Positions 27,374 through 35,998 of a stretch of DNA of 54,349 bases are shown piece after piece. This DNA comes from Clostridia bacterium. GTDB taxonomy: Bacteria; Bacillota; Clostridia; Oscillospirales; Acutalibacteraceae. The stretch covers positions 1 to 54,349 of the forward strand of contig JAGBAK010000073.1 of NCBI GenBank assembly GCA_017938985.1. Reading direction: 5' to 3'. Each line of letters starts with the position of its first letter. Position 1 is the first letter of the stretch. The notes beneath the pieces are model-generated. The model saw nothing but the letters and a program-made list of their open reading frames with translations. It was not told where the DNA came from and did no database searches. Both the position numbers and the translations under genes were made by a program.

Positions 27374-27402
27374 TTGTTAAAAGAAAAAGTTTGTGCTATA
27401 AT
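27374..27402 (+). promoter_or_regulatory. Promoter of the HAD phosphatase gene
   Basis: TTGTTA (27374-27379) and TATAAT (27397-27402) are 17 bases apart. A hairpin repeat lies between this promoter and the gene. Confidence 0.6.
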
Positions 27403-27410
27403 TCTTTTAT

Positions 27411-27465
27411 AGTGAAGAACGAATAGTTAAGGGTGGGTGCTGCCCACACCCGATTGTTATAATCA
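27411..27465 (+). repeat. Left half of the GAATAGTGAA-type hairpin element
   Basis: AGTGAAGAACGAATAGTTAA is followed by GGGTGGGTGCTGCCCACACCC and GATTGTTATAATCA. It closely matches 23441-23510 and the left part of 36722-36875. Here it forms the 5' leader of the HAD gene, whose ribosome binding site follows directly. Confidence 0.65.
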
Positions 27466-27476
27466 GGGGGATTGTT

Positions 27477-28124
27477 ATGAAGTATAAAGCTGTTTTATTT
27501 GATTTTGACGGAACCTTTGCCGACACGGGTGAAGGAATTTTTGAGTCCGTTCAGTATGCGGTTAAGGCTCTCGGCTTTGAGCCGCTTGACAGCGCAACTC
27601 TCAGGCGCTTTATCGGTCCGCCGATTTTTGATTCATTCAGGCGTGAGCTGCCGATAAACGATGAACAGGCTGATTTTGCCGTTGCAAAATACAGGGAAGC
27701 CTATGCAAACGGCGGCATACTGCAATTCAGAATTTATGACGGCAACCTTGAGCTTCTGCGTGAGCTGAAGGAAAACGGAATCAGAATCGGTATAGCCAGC
27801 GCAAAACCGCAGAAATTCATCATCAGGATTGTTGCGCACCTCGGTCTTGAGGATTATTTTGATTATATTTCCGCACCTGCCGACGACAAGGCTGACCAGA
27901 GCAAGGTGACGCTTATCACGAAAGCCGTCGAAGCGCTTAAGGTTGATAAACCGGAAGTGCTTATGGTCGGCGACAGACATTTTGATATCAACGGCGCAAA
28001 CGGCGCAGGTGTTGACAGCGTGGGCGTAACCTTTGGCTACGGCAGCGAAGAGGAGCTGCGTGAAGCGGGTGCAACCTATATTGCGCACAACATTGCACAG
28101 GTCAGGGACGTTATTCTTCGCTGA
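27477..28124 (+). CDS. HAD-family phosphatase, phosphoglycolate-phosphatase-like
   Basis: The 215-residue protein has the HAD nucleophile motif FDFDGTFADTGEG (D9 and D11), a four-helix cap (about 16-80), the lysine region and VGDRHFDINGANGAGV for magnesium binding. It resembles Gph/PpaX-type phosphatases acting on phosphoglycolate, pyrophosphate or sugar phosphates; the substrate is unknown. GGGGGA precedes the ATG. Its last 14 bases overlap the convergent membrane-protein gene. Confidence 0.83.
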   Translation: MKYKAVLFDFDGTFADTGEGIFESVQYAVKALGFEPLDSATLRRFIGPPIFDSFRRELPINDEQADFAVAKYREAYANGGILQFRIYDGNLELLRELKENGIRIGIASAKPQKFIIRIVAHLGLEDYFDYISAPADDKADQSKVTLITKAVEALKVDKPEVLMVGDRHFDINGANGAGVDSVGVTFGYGSEEELREAGATYIAHNIAQVRDVILR

Positions 28125-29622
28125 CCTGTGTCTTGCTTGCCGATTTTGAAGCGGCAAACCAGAAGATATAGAAAAGAACAAGTGCAATTATCATAAGAAT
28201 TGTGATAACACAGCCGCCATCCTTCAGCGTTTCGAGAAGTGCTGAGGGATTTTTTATGCCCTTGAAAAGGGTAATCAAATCCGTTCTCTTGTTGAAGCTT
28301 GCGGTGAAATAGATAACTGCCGTTGCCGCAAAATATGAGGGTGAGGCAACCATGCAGAAATCCTCAACACGCTTTTTGACGGGTATTGCAAGACCTCTTG
28401 CAACGCAGTTTTTCTTTGCGATGATTGCACAGGGGATAAAAGCAATTACGCAAAGCACAACGGCTATGATAATCTGGATAAGCTCTTCTTCGTCTGACCA
28501 GCCTCTGATGGCAACCCATTCGGAAATTCTGCCGCCCAGAGGTCTTGCAAGAGTGAGCACAAAAACGGCAACAAAGGTGAGCAGAGCGTGGAAACCTGCC
28601 CTGAGCTTGTCGTTTTCGATAACGGGTTCATATTCAAATCTGCCCTCGCCGCCCGTGATGCTTTTCGGCAGGCAGATAAGCAGAAGCATAATGCCGAAGC
28701 CGAGCAGGAAGCCTGTGAAGAATTCCCAGAGCGACCAGCCGCAGTTGACAATGAATTTTGGCGCATTGATGTTGGCGCAGAAGCCTCTGTCGGAATCAAG
28801 AATAAGAAAAACGTCGGCGACGGTGATTGCAACTGCGCAGATTGCGTTGATTGCCGTTGAAAGGGCAAAAACAAGCTTATCTTTAAGCACGATAAGAGCG
28901 GCAAGTGATGAGATAAGAGCTGCAGCCGCACTTGAAATAACCTTGATGCTTGTGAAATAGTTTCTGCCGAAAGGAATTTTTTTTGCCCAGCCGTCATCGG
29001 CAAAATGCTGAAGATAGGCTTTGAGCGGCGTTGCGTCAATGCCTCTGTCGGCAAGACCTTCTTTGAAGCCTTCGACTGCCTGGGGGTTGATAAGCGGCAG
29101 AATATAGTGTGCCGCAAAAGCCTGCATTGCGAGCATTGAAACGTAGTAAACGGCAATCAGAATTATGTAATGCTTGATTTTATAATCTTTTTTTGAGAAA
29201 AGTGAGCCAAGGAAAAGAGCAAAAAGCGGCATCCAGCCGAAGCCGAGCAGCATCATAACCGCAAAGCCGCTCCAGGGGCTGATTTCAACGATTTTTTCGA
29301 GTCCGTCCGAAAAGAGCGATTTGGCGTCGCCGCCGCTGCCGAGATAGCCGCCCATCTGGCTGTTGAGCGTGCCCCAGCCGCCGTTTGTTATGCCAAGAAG
29401 AATAACGGCAACGGGTATGGCTTCATAGTTCATTTTTTTGCGGTTGCCGAAGAATGCAAATATGAAGAGCATCATTGCAACGCCAACGGCAAACATGCCC
29501 CACATTGAGCCCCAGCCGTGGTCACCTCTGACACGCCACATAAAGCCTGTCATAATTGAAAAAGCAATCAGCATAAGCGTTTTTGTGCCGCCGCTGAGAT
29601 TTCTTGTTGAAAGAGTATTCAT
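28111..29622 (-). CDS. Uncharacterised polytopic membrane protein
   Basis: I do not recognise this 503-residue protein. It has about 11-12 hydrophobic helices. Distinctive Gly/Trp-rich segments are FMWRVRGDHGWGSMWGMF near the N-terminus, ITNGGWGTLNSQMGGYLGSGG in the first third, and CGWSLWEFFTGFLLGFGIML in the middle. The conserved-looking Trp, Gly and Asp residues in hydrophobic helices suggest a transporter or membrane enzyme, but there is no family signature I can name. The start at 29622 follows AAAGGAG. It stands alone and overlaps the HAD gene tail to tail. Confidence 0.65.
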   Translation of the reverse strand: MNTLSTRNLSGGTKTLMLIAFSIMTGFMWRVRGDHGWGSMWGMFAVGVAMMLFIFAFFGNRKKMNYEAIPVAVILLGITNGGWGTLNSQMGGYLGSGGDAKSLFSDGLEKIVEISPWSGFAVMMLLGFGWMPLFALFLGSLFSKKDYKIKHYIILIAVYYVSMLAMQAFAAHYILPLINPQAVEGFKEGLADRGIDATPLKAYLQHFADDGWAKKIPFGRNYFTSIKVISSAAAALISSLAALIVLKDKLVFALSTAINAICAVAITVADVFLILDSDRGFCANINAPKFIVNCGWSLWEFFTGFLLGFGIMLLLICLPKSITGGEGRFEYEPVIENDKLRAGFHALLTFVAVFVLTLARPLGGRISEWVAIRGWSDEEELIQIIIAVVLCVIAFIPCAIIAKKNCVARGLAIPVKKRVEDFCMVASPSYFAATAVIYFTASFNKRTDLITLFKGIKNPSALLETLKDGGCVITILMIIALVLFYIFWFAASKSASKTQVSEE

Positions 29623-29746
29623 AATTCTTCTCCTTTCACCCAAAAAGATAATTCTATTTTAAAACGGATTTAAAAATATTTCAATATGTTATTTTAATAT
29701 GCCGATGCATATTTATAATATTTTTTGCATTATGCCCGCATATCGG

Positions 29747-29775
29747 TTTACAAGTTGAAAAAATTGTGTTAAAAT
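29747..29775 (+). promoter_or_regulatory. Promoter of the phosphohexomutase gene
   Basis: TTTACA (29747-29752) and TAAAAT (29770-29775) are 17 bases apart. Confidence 0.6.
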
Positions 29776-29826
29776 AGCATCTGGAAAAATTTTGGATGAT
29801 TAAAAGCATCCTTAGGGGGACTCAAA

Positions 29827-31236
29827 ATGATTCAATTCGGTACAGGCGGCTGGAGAGCTGTTATCGGCGTTGACTTTATATGCGATAACGTGCGCCGTGT
29901 TGCCGCGGGCGTTCTTGCCCTTGCAAAGGAGCAGAACAAAACGGACAAGCCCGTCATCATCGGCTACGACCGCCGCTTTCTTTCTGACAGCGCCGCAAAA
30001 TGGGTGGCAGAGGTTCTGGCGGCAGGCGGCATTGACGTTTGGTTTCTGCACCGCTCCGCACCCACACCGCTTGTTATGCACACGGTTAAAAGCAAGGGTC
30101 TTTATTTCGGCATCGAAATCACTGCAAGCCACAACCCTTCAAACTACAACGGCATAAAGCTGATTGTTGACGAGGGCAGAGATGCTCCGCTTGAAACAAC
30201 ACACCGCCTTGAGGAGCTTATCGAGGCGGTTGAAACCGTTGATTTCGTTGCGTTTGACACCGCTGTTGAAGAGGGCAAAATCGTTTATCACCGTGACCTT
30301 TTCAACGATTTTATTGACGATATTCTTGAGTTGCTCGACGTTCAGGCTCTGCGCAAAAGAGGTCTGCGCGTGCTCTTTGACACAATGCACGGCTCGGGCA
30401 CTTATCCGCTTCAGGTTATTTTCCACACTGCACGCTGCACAATTGACACCATCCACCTCAACAAGGATGCATATTTCGGCGGTCAGATGCCTGCACCCAC
30501 AGAAAAAACTCTTGCAGCGCTGAGCAACCACGTTATCAAAGACGGCTATGACCTCGGCATTGCAATGGACGGCGACGGCGACAGACTCGGCATCATCGAC
30601 AGCAACGGCAAATACATAGGCGCAAACGAAATTCTTTGTATGCTCTATTATTACCTTGTTAAGTATAAGGGCTGGAAAGGTCCCGTTGTTCGCAACCTTG
30701 CAACAACGCATATGCTTGATAAGATTGCCGAAAGCTTCGGCGAAAAGTGCTACGAAGTGCCCGTCGGCTTCAAATATATTTCATCAAAAATCGACGAGGT
30801 TGATGCGGTTCTCGGCGGCGAATCCTCGGGCGGTCTGACCGTAAGAGGTCATATTCACGGCAAGGATTCAATTTATGCGGCGTCTCTTTTTGCGGAGATG
30901 GTTTGCGTAACGGGCAAAACACCCACGCAGATTATGAGAGCTCTCGAAGCACAGTTCGGCAAATATTTTATGGTTGAAGATAACCTGCATTTTGCTCCCG
31001 AGCTCAAGAGCGAAATTGAAGATATCATTATGGTTCAGAAGAAGCTGCCCGATTTTGACGTTGAGGTTGAAAGAGTCAACTATGAGGACGGCTGCAAGGT
31101 TTATTTTAAAGACGGCAGCTTCGTTATCTGCCGCTTCTCGGGTACAGAGCCGCTTCTGCGTATTTTTGCGGAAAGCAGCACCAAGAAAGTTGCGGCAAAA
31201 TACATCACGGATTTCAGAGAATTTCTTGAGTTATAA
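29827..31236 (+). CDS. Phosphoglucomutase/phosphomannomutase family enzyme
   Basis: The 469-residue alpha-D-phosphohexomutase moves phosphate between C1 and C6 of hexose phosphates. It has the phosphoserine loop ITASHNPSNYNGIK, the magnesium loop MDGDGDRLGIID, the sugar-recognition loop GGESSGGLTVRG and the phosphate-binding CRFSGTEPLLRIF. The four-domain order is complete. Whether glucose, mannose or glucosamine phosphate is preferred cannot be read; the length and the loop GGESSGG suggest a phosphoglucomutase-type rather than GlmM. It could connect galE and the glycosidases of this window to glycolysis. The gene is monocistronic with its own promoter and terminator. Confidence 0.88.
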   Translation: MIQFGTGGWRAVIGVDFICDNVRRVAAGVLALAKEQNKTDKPVIIGYDRRFLSDSAAKWVAEVLAAGGIDVWFLHRSAPTPLVMHTVKSKGLYFGIEITASHNPSNYNGIKLIVDEGRDAPLETTHRLEELIEAVETVDFVAFDTAVEEGKIVYHRDLFNDFIDDILELLDVQALRKRGLRVLFDTMHGSGTYPLQVIFHTARCTIDTIHLNKDAYFGGQMPAPTEKTLAALSNHVIKDGYDLGIAMDGDGDRLGIIDSNGKYIGANEILCMLYYYLVKYKGWKGPVVRNLATTHMLDKIAESFGEKCYEVPVGFKYISSKIDEVDAVLGGESSGGLTVRGHIHGKDSIYAASLFAEMVCVTGKTPTQIMRALEAQFGKYFMVEDNLHFAPELKSEIEDIIMVQKKLPDFDVEVERVNYEDGCKVYFKDGSFVICRFSGTEPLLRIFAESSTKKVAAKYITDFREFLEL

Positions 31237-31242
31237 AAAAAT

Positions 31243-31278
31243 AACCGACTCCGAAAAATCGGGGTCGGTTTTGCTTTT
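31243..31278. terminator. Terminator between phosphohexomutase and decarboxylase genes
   Basis: AACCGACTCCGA (31243-31254), loop and TCGGGGTCGGTT (31259-31270) form a 12-bp stem with one T-G pair, followed by TTGCTTTTA. The convergent gene ends at 31277. Confidence 0.8.
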
Positions 31279-32605
31279 ATCTGACAACCGTGCATTCGGT
31301 TATGCCGTAATATAAAAATCTTTCGATTGTCTGCCTGTCGATTATTTCGCCGCAGGCGGCAATCGGCACTGCGGGCGGACAGCCGACGGTGGGCACGGCA
31401 AGGATTCTGCCTTCGCTTTCTTCAACGGGGATTGTTACGCACGGCGAAAGTGCAGCTTCTCTTATTGAAACCGCCTTTTCGGGCAGGTGAAAATCGGGTG
31501 CTGCAGAAGATAGCGGTGCTTTTTTGGTTATATTGGAAACCGATTCGGCAAGCTTTTGAGGAGCGTGCAAACCGTTGTTTAACGAAAACATAAACACAAC
31601 GTAATCCGAATCCGCAAATTCGCAGACGAAGCCTTTGCTTCCGCAATAATCGGCAAATTCATAGCCTGTGTATCCCGTGGGTTTCGGGCAAACGGTGATT
31701 TTTAAAGGCTCGTTGCCGCAAAGACCGAAGCCGTTGGCGGCAAAGGTTTCTTTTGCTTTTTTTACGTTTTCGGCAAGCTGTGCAATTCTGCTTTTGCAGT
31801 TTTCAATTTCTTGATTTGCAAGGTCGAGCGACTGCAGAATCAGATACGACGGACTTGTTGAGCCGAACATTGCAAGAGCGTTTTTTGCCTGATTTGCATA
31901 GCTTTCGGGTGCTGTGTCGGATATGTGAAGATAAGCTCCGCCTGTTAAAACAGAGAGTGTTTTGTGTGCGGAATCGCAGCAGATATCTGCGCCGAGGTCG
32001 ATGGGGTGCAACGATTCGGGCAAAAATTTAAGATATGCGCCGTGTGCGTTGTCAACCATAAGCGGCACGCCGAAACGGTGGCAAACCTGCGCAAGCTTTT
32101 TTATATCGGAAATGTTGCCGAGATAGTTGGGACTTGTGATATAAACCGCATCGGGGGTGGTTGCCGCCAGCTTTTGCGAAAGCTTTTCGGGGTGAACGGT
32201 GCAGGAAAGATAGCTTTCGCCGCTTTCGGGGCAGAGCCATTCAACGTCGCAGTCAAGCATCGCCGCCGCCGTCAGAAAAGTTTTGTGGGCGTTTCTGCCT
32301 GCAAGAATCAGCGGTCTGCGATTCTTGTTTTTTCTGTTGACGCAGGCAAGATAAACCATTGCTCTTATGCACTGCGACGAGCCTTCAGTTGAATAAAACG
32401 TCTTGCAGCCGAAAAATTCGCTTGCATTTTTTTCGCTTTCGGCGATGATTCCGCTTGCTTCATAAAGGCTGTCGGCGCCGCCGATTTCGGTTATATCGTA
32501 TTTTTCAACGCCGAGTGTGCCGTTGCCCTTGTGACCCGGCATATGCAGGCGTTCTTTGTTTTGCGATGCGTAGTTTTTTACAAAATCATAAACGGGAGTT
32601 GTCAT
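31277..32605 (-). CDS. Orn/Lys/Arg-decarboxylase family PLP enzyme
   Basis: The 442-residue fold I PLP enzyme has the family N-terminus RLHMPGHKGN, GADSLYEA, STEGSSQCI, and the PLP-lysine block CCDSAHKTLSVLTGGAYL. It lacks the N-terminal wing domain of large decarboxylases and resembles the short B. subtilis SpeA/YaaO type, which makes agmatine or cadaverine-like amines. The C-terminal part contains PTVGCPPAVPIAACGE, typical of this group. GGAG precedes ATG 32605. It starts 15 bases after scfB, so it is in the SCIFF transcript; a role in SCIFF biology is not implied. Its substrate is uncertain. Confidence 0.82.
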   Translation of the reverse strand: MTTPVYDFVKNYASQNKERLHMPGHKGNGTLGVEKYDITEIGGADSLYEASGIIAESEKNASEFFGCKTFYSTEGSSQCIRAMVYLACVNRKNKNRRPLILAGRNAHKTFLTAAAMLDCDVEWLCPESGESYLSCTVHPEKLSQKLAATTPDAVYITSPNYLGNISDIKKLAQVCHRFGVPLMVDNAHGAYLKFLPESLHPIDLGADICCDSAHKTLSVLTGGAYLHISDTAPESYANQAKNALAMFGSTSPSYLILQSLDLANQEIENCKSRIAQLAENVKKAKETFAANGFGLCGNEPLKITVCPKPTGYTGYEFADYCGSKGFVCEFADSDYVVFMFSLNNGLHAPQKLAESVSNITKKAPLSSAAPDFHLPEKAVSIREAALSPCVTIPVEESEGRILAVPTVGCPPAVPIAACGEIIDRQTIERFLYYGITECTVVR

Positions 32606-32620
32606 AAAATCACTCCGATT

Positions 32621-34003
32621 TTATTGGTCGCCGAGCATTCTTGCAACGGCAACCATAATGGCGCATTCCATACGCTTTTTGAAAAGCTCACAGCCGTATT
32701 TATAAATGCCTGTGATTTTGCCTGTTGCGTGGTAGGCATTGGCTGCACAGCCGCCCGAGCAATAGAGTCTTGCCCAGCAGTTGCGGCAATCTTCACGGGC
32801 ATAAACGTTGCAATCGGAAAACTCCTGCTGAATTGCTGTGTTTGTTACGCCCTCCCAGATGTCGCCGAGCCTGAATTTTTCATCGCCCACGAACTGGTGG
32901 CAGGGGTAAAGGTCGCCCCAAGGGGTAACCGCCATATATTCCGTACCCGAGCCGCAACCCGAAATACGCTTATAGATGCAGGGACCGCCCGTGAGGTCAA
33001 CCATATAGTGATAGAATGTGAAAGGTTTGCCCTCCTTGTCACACCTGAGCATAAGCTCGGCAAGCTTTTCGTATTGGTCAAGCACAACAGGCAAATCTTC
33101 CTGTGTCAGCTCCGAGGGGTCGCCCGAAGCACAGACAACAGGCTCCATGCTGAGCTCCGTGAAGCCGAGGTCGAGCATCTGCTGAATGTCTTTGAGAAAA
33201 TCGGGGTTAGCGTGGGTAAAGGTGCCGCGCATATAATAATTTTTGCCGCCCCTCGCCTCAACAAGCTTTTGAAATTTGGGAACGATTCTTTCCCAGCTTC
33301 CGTTGCCTGCGTAGTCAACACGGTATCGGTCGTGAATTTCTTTTCTGCCGTCAAGGCTGAGAACAACGTTGCTCATTTCCTTGTTGGCAAATTCAATAAC
33401 GTCGTCGTCAATGAGCAGACCGTTGGTGGTGAGAGTGAAGCGGAAGTTTTTGCCGTGTTCTTTTTCAACACTGCGTGCATAAGCGACAAGCTGCTTTACA
33501 ACCTCAAAATTCATCAGAGGCTCGCCGCCGAAGAAGTCAACCTCAAGGTTTCTTCGTGTGCCTGAATTTTCAATCAGAAAATCAAGCGCTCTTTTGCCGA
33601 CCTCGTAGCTCATAATCGCTCTTTCGCCCTGATACTTGCCCTGGCTTGCAAAGCAATAAGCGCAGTTGAGGTTGCAGGTGTGGGCAATGTGAATGCAAAG
33701 AGCCTTGACAACGCCCCTTGTTTTGTTTTTGAGGTCGCCTGCCATCGGTTCAAAAGTATCGGGTGCAAAGAGCTTGCCCGCGCTTTTAAGCTCTTCAATC
33801 TGTTCATAGCATTCTGCGATATCGGCTTCTGTTATCTCAACGCCGTCAACATATTTTTCTTTCATTGCCGCAATAACGGCGTCTTTTCCGGAGCTTTCAA
33901 ACATTGAAATGATATCGTAGGCAACGTCGTCAACTGCGTGAACGGAGCCTGAGCAGATATCGAGAACGATGTTGTAGCCGCCGAGTTTATATTGATGAAT
34001 CAT
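32621..34003 (-). CDS. scfB: SCIFF maturase, radical SAM/SPASM thioether synthase
   Basis: The 460-residue enzyme forms Cys-to-Thr thioether links in the SCIFF precursor (ranthipeptide pathway). An N-terminal peptide-binding region (about 1-90, including CSGSVHAVDDVAYDII) precedes the radical SAM core with CNLNCAYCFA, the CxxxCxxC cluster site. VDFFGGEPLMNF follows, and then the SPASM region with CGSGTEYMAVTPWGDLYPCH, CNVYAREDCRNCWARLYCSG and a late cysteine in YKYGCELF for two auxiliary clusters. The order and spacing match the SCIFF-specific clade. GGAG precedes ATG 34003. The precursor gene lies 66 bases upstream behind a terminator-like hairpin. Confidence 0.95.
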   Translation of the reverse strand: MIHQYKLGGYNIVLDICSGSVHAVDDVAYDIISMFESSGKDAVIAAMKEKYVDGVEITEADIAECYEQIEELKSAGKLFAPDTFEPMAGDLKNKTRGVVKALCIHIAHTCNLNCAYCFASQGKYQGERAIMSYEVGKRALDFLIENSGTRRNLEVDFFGGEPLMNFEVVKQLVAYARSVEKEHGKNFRFTLTTNGLLIDDDVIEFANKEMSNVVLSLDGRKEIHDRYRVDYAGNGSWERIVPKFQKLVEARGGKNYYMRGTFTHANPDFLKDIQQMLDLGFTELSMEPVVCASGDPSELTQEDLPVVLDQYEKLAELMLRCDKEGKPFTFYHYMVDLTGGPCIYKRISGCGSGTEYMAVTPWGDLYPCHQFVGDEKFRLGDIWEGVTNTAIQQEFSDCNVYAREDCRNCWARLYCSGGCAANAYHATGKITGIYKYGCELFKKRMECAIMVAVARMLGDQ

Positions 34004-34028
34004 AGAATTATCTCCTGAAAAACTGCTA

Positions 34029-34055
34029 TAAAAAATGCTGCCGTTAAGGCAGCAC
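34029..34055 (-). terminator. Hairpin terminator between scfA and scfB
   Basis: On the minus strand GTGCTGCC, a short loop, GGCAGCAT and then TTTTT follow the scfA stop. Partial readthrough would give more precursor than maturase mRNA. Confidence 0.7.
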
Positions 34056-34069
34056 TTTTAATTTGCAAA

Positions 34070-34219
34070 TTATTTGCTTTCTTTGGATTCGCACTGCTGG
34101 TTAGCAATACCGCAGCTTGTTTTGCAAGCTGACTGGCAGGATGTCTGGCATTCGCCGCAGCCGCCTTTTTTTGCGCTTTCGCAAAGGTTCTTTGTTTCGA
34201 TAGTTCTGATATGTTTCAT
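34070..34219 (-). CDS. scfA: SCIFF (six cysteines in forty-five) ranthipeptide precursor
   Basis: This 49-residue peptide starts MKHIRTIETKNLCESAKKGG, the conserved SCIFF leader. Its cysteine-rich core has C21, C24, C28, C32 and C36, plus C13 and C43, seven in all. T26, T34 and S27, S30 and S35 stand between core cysteines; threonine is the known acceptor in this family. It is modified by the maturase encoded downstream. SCIFF peptides are nearly universal in Clostridia and may serve in signalling or redox roles. GGAGG precedes ATG 34219. Confidence 0.96.
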   Translation of the reverse strand: MKHIRTIETKNLCESAKKGGCGECQTSCQSACKTSCGIANQQCESKESK

Positions 34220-34253
34220 TGTGAAAAACCTCCGAGTAAAATTAATCGTATGT

Positions 34254-34282
34254 ATTATATCACGGTTTTTTTATCAAGTCAA
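34254..34282 (-). promoter_or_regulatory. Promoter of the scfA-scfB transcript
   Basis: On the minus strand TTGACT (34277-34282) and TATAAT (34254-34259) are exactly 17 bases apart. Transcription would start about 30 bases before scfA. Confidence 0.75.
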
Positions 34283-34319
34283 TAATAAATACTTTTTTAT
34301 CAACAATACAAAACACTTT

Positions 34320-35726
34320 TTATTTCCAGCAGTCAACCTCGTGGGGCAGATTGATATCCTTTGCTTTGAATACGGGGTCTTTACCTGCTTTGCGCTGTTT
34401 TTCATAATCCTTAAGAGCGGCAAAAGCATACTTGCCGAGAATGACGATAACGGGAATGTTGATAACTGCCATTGCACCCATTGTTACGTCGGCAATACCC
34501 CAAAGCAAATCCGCGCTTAAGCCTGCGCCGACAAAGATGATGACGGAAGCGAGAATGTTGACAACCGTCTGAATTTTCTTTGAGGGGATTTTGCCTGCAA
34601 TGTGAATGATGCATTTATCAACGTAATAGAGGTTGCCGATGAGGGTGGTGAAAGCAAACAGAGACATTGCCACGGTTATGAAAATCGGTCCGAAGCTGCC
34701 GAAAACGCTTGCAATAGATTTCTGAACATACGCTGCACCTGCAATATCTGCGGTGGGCTCAACGCCCGAGAACATACACATAAAGGCAGTTGCCGAGCAG
34801 ATGAGAATTGTGTCGATAAACACGGAGAGAACCTGAACAAGGCCCTGCTTTGCGGGATGTGTGACCTGCGCAGAGGCAGAAGCGTTGGGGGCGGAGCCGA
34901 TACCTGCTTCGTTGCTGAAAAGACCTCTTTTGATGCCGAGCATAACGCACGAGCCTGTGAAGCCGCCGAAAATTGCTTTGAAATCGAAAGCGTTTCTGAA
35001 TATTCTTGCGAAAACGTCGGGCAGAAGCTTAATGTTGAGAACAACCACAATCAATGAAACAAGAACGTATGCAACGCCCATAACGGGTACGAGCACTTCC
35101 GTTGTTTTTGCGATTCTTTTGCCGCCGCCGAACAGGCAGTAGCAAACAAGAACTGCGATTAATGCGCCGATAATCCACGGAGTGGAATCGGGATTATAGA
35201 AGCTGTAGGTTGAAAAGGTATCCTGCAGGTTATATGATGCAAGCATATTGAAGCCGAAGCCGTATGTTATAATAAGCAGAACGGAGAAAATAACGGCAAG
35301 AACACGGTTTTTGAGTGCGGTTTCAATATAATAAGCAGGTCCGCCGTAGCAGCCGTCGGGACCTTTGCGTTTATAAATCTGTGCAAGAGTGCTTTCAACA
35401 AAAGCGGAGGCGGAGCCGATGATTGCGATAATCCACATCCAGAAAACCGAACCGAAGCCGCCGAGACAAAGAGCCGTTGAAACGCCGACGATGTTGCCCG
35501 TGCCGACTCTTGAGGCTGTGGAAATCATAAGCGCCTGAAATGACGAAACGCCGTTGCTGTTGTTCTTTTCGGTTACCGCTTTTAACTGTTCGCCGAAAAG
35601 CCTGAAAGGCGCAAATCTTGTTCTGACGGTGAAATATATGCCTGCCGCAACAAGCATAATGATAAGAATATAGGTATACAGCGCATCGTTTGCAAAACCG
35701 ACTATGTTTGTGATTGTTTCAAGCAT
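34320..35726 (-). CDS. AGCS-family alanine/glycine:cation symporter
   Basis: The 468-residue transporter has about 11 membrane helices and imports alanine or glycine with sodium. Family signatures are STASRVGTGNIVGVSTAL, GPDGCYGGPAYYIETAL, the GLFSNEAGIGSAPNASASAQ block with the asparagine-glutamate pair, and the HPAKQGLVQVL segment. Substrate is assigned by family only. ATG 35726 follows AAAGGG and lies behind a TTGACA/TATACT promoter. The scfA promoter starts right after its end, with no obvious terminator between. Confidence 0.9.
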   Translation of the reverse strand: MLETITNIVGFANDALYTYILIIMLVAAGIYFTVRTRFAPFRLFGEQLKAVTEKNNSNGVSSFQALMISTASRVGTGNIVGVSTALCLGGFGSVFWMWIIAIIGSASAFVESTLAQIYKRKGPDGCYGGPAYYIETALKNRVLAVIFSVLLIITYGFGFNMLASYNLQDTFSTYSFYNPDSTPWIIGALIAVLVCYCLFGGGKRIAKTTEVLVPVMGVAYVLVSLIVVVLNIKLLPDVFARIFRNAFDFKAIFGGFTGSCVMLGIKRGLFSNEAGIGSAPNASASAQVTHPAKQGLVQVLSVFIDTILICSATAFMCMFSGVEPTADIAGAAYVQKSIASVFGSFGPIFITVAMSLFAFTTLIGNLYYVDKCIIHIAGKIPSKKIQTVVNILASVIIFVGAGLSADLLWGIADVTMGAMAVINIPVIVILGKYAFAALKDYEKQRKAGKDPVFKAKDINLPHEVDCWK

Positions 35727-35768
35727 ATAAGCAATACCCTTTCAATGTAAATTTACAGTTACCGAAAC

Positions 35769-35797
35769 AGTATAACCAAAAGAGCGCAAATTGTCAA
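35769..35797 (-). promoter_or_regulatory. Promoter of the AGCS symporter gene
   Basis: On the minus strand TTGACA (35792-35797) and TATACT (35769-35774) are 17 bases apart. Confidence 0.75.
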
Positions 35798-35998
35798 ATT
35801 TTCGCATAAATGTGTATAAAAGAGATTAAACGCTATTGTCATTTTTTATATATCGGTGCACCGATTTTAATTCATTTTTGTGATATATAAAAAAATCAAT
35901 CCGAGCTTAAAAAAATTCTCAAAAAAATCTATACAAATGAAAAAAATTGTGATAAAGTAAGTGTGTTAAACAGATTCTCTTTTAAGGAGTGTTGCAAA

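Noticed and set aside
32531..33565. Long plus-strand open frame of 344 codons
   Set aside because: It is antisense to scfB, lacks a ribosome binding site and encodes a cysteine- and valine-rich product with no domain. It is a shadow of the real gene.
34074..34520. Plus-strand open frame over the scfA region
   Set aside because: It runs antisense to the SCIFF precursor and the symporter end; the minus-strand reading gives a perfect SCIFF peptide with ribosome binding site.
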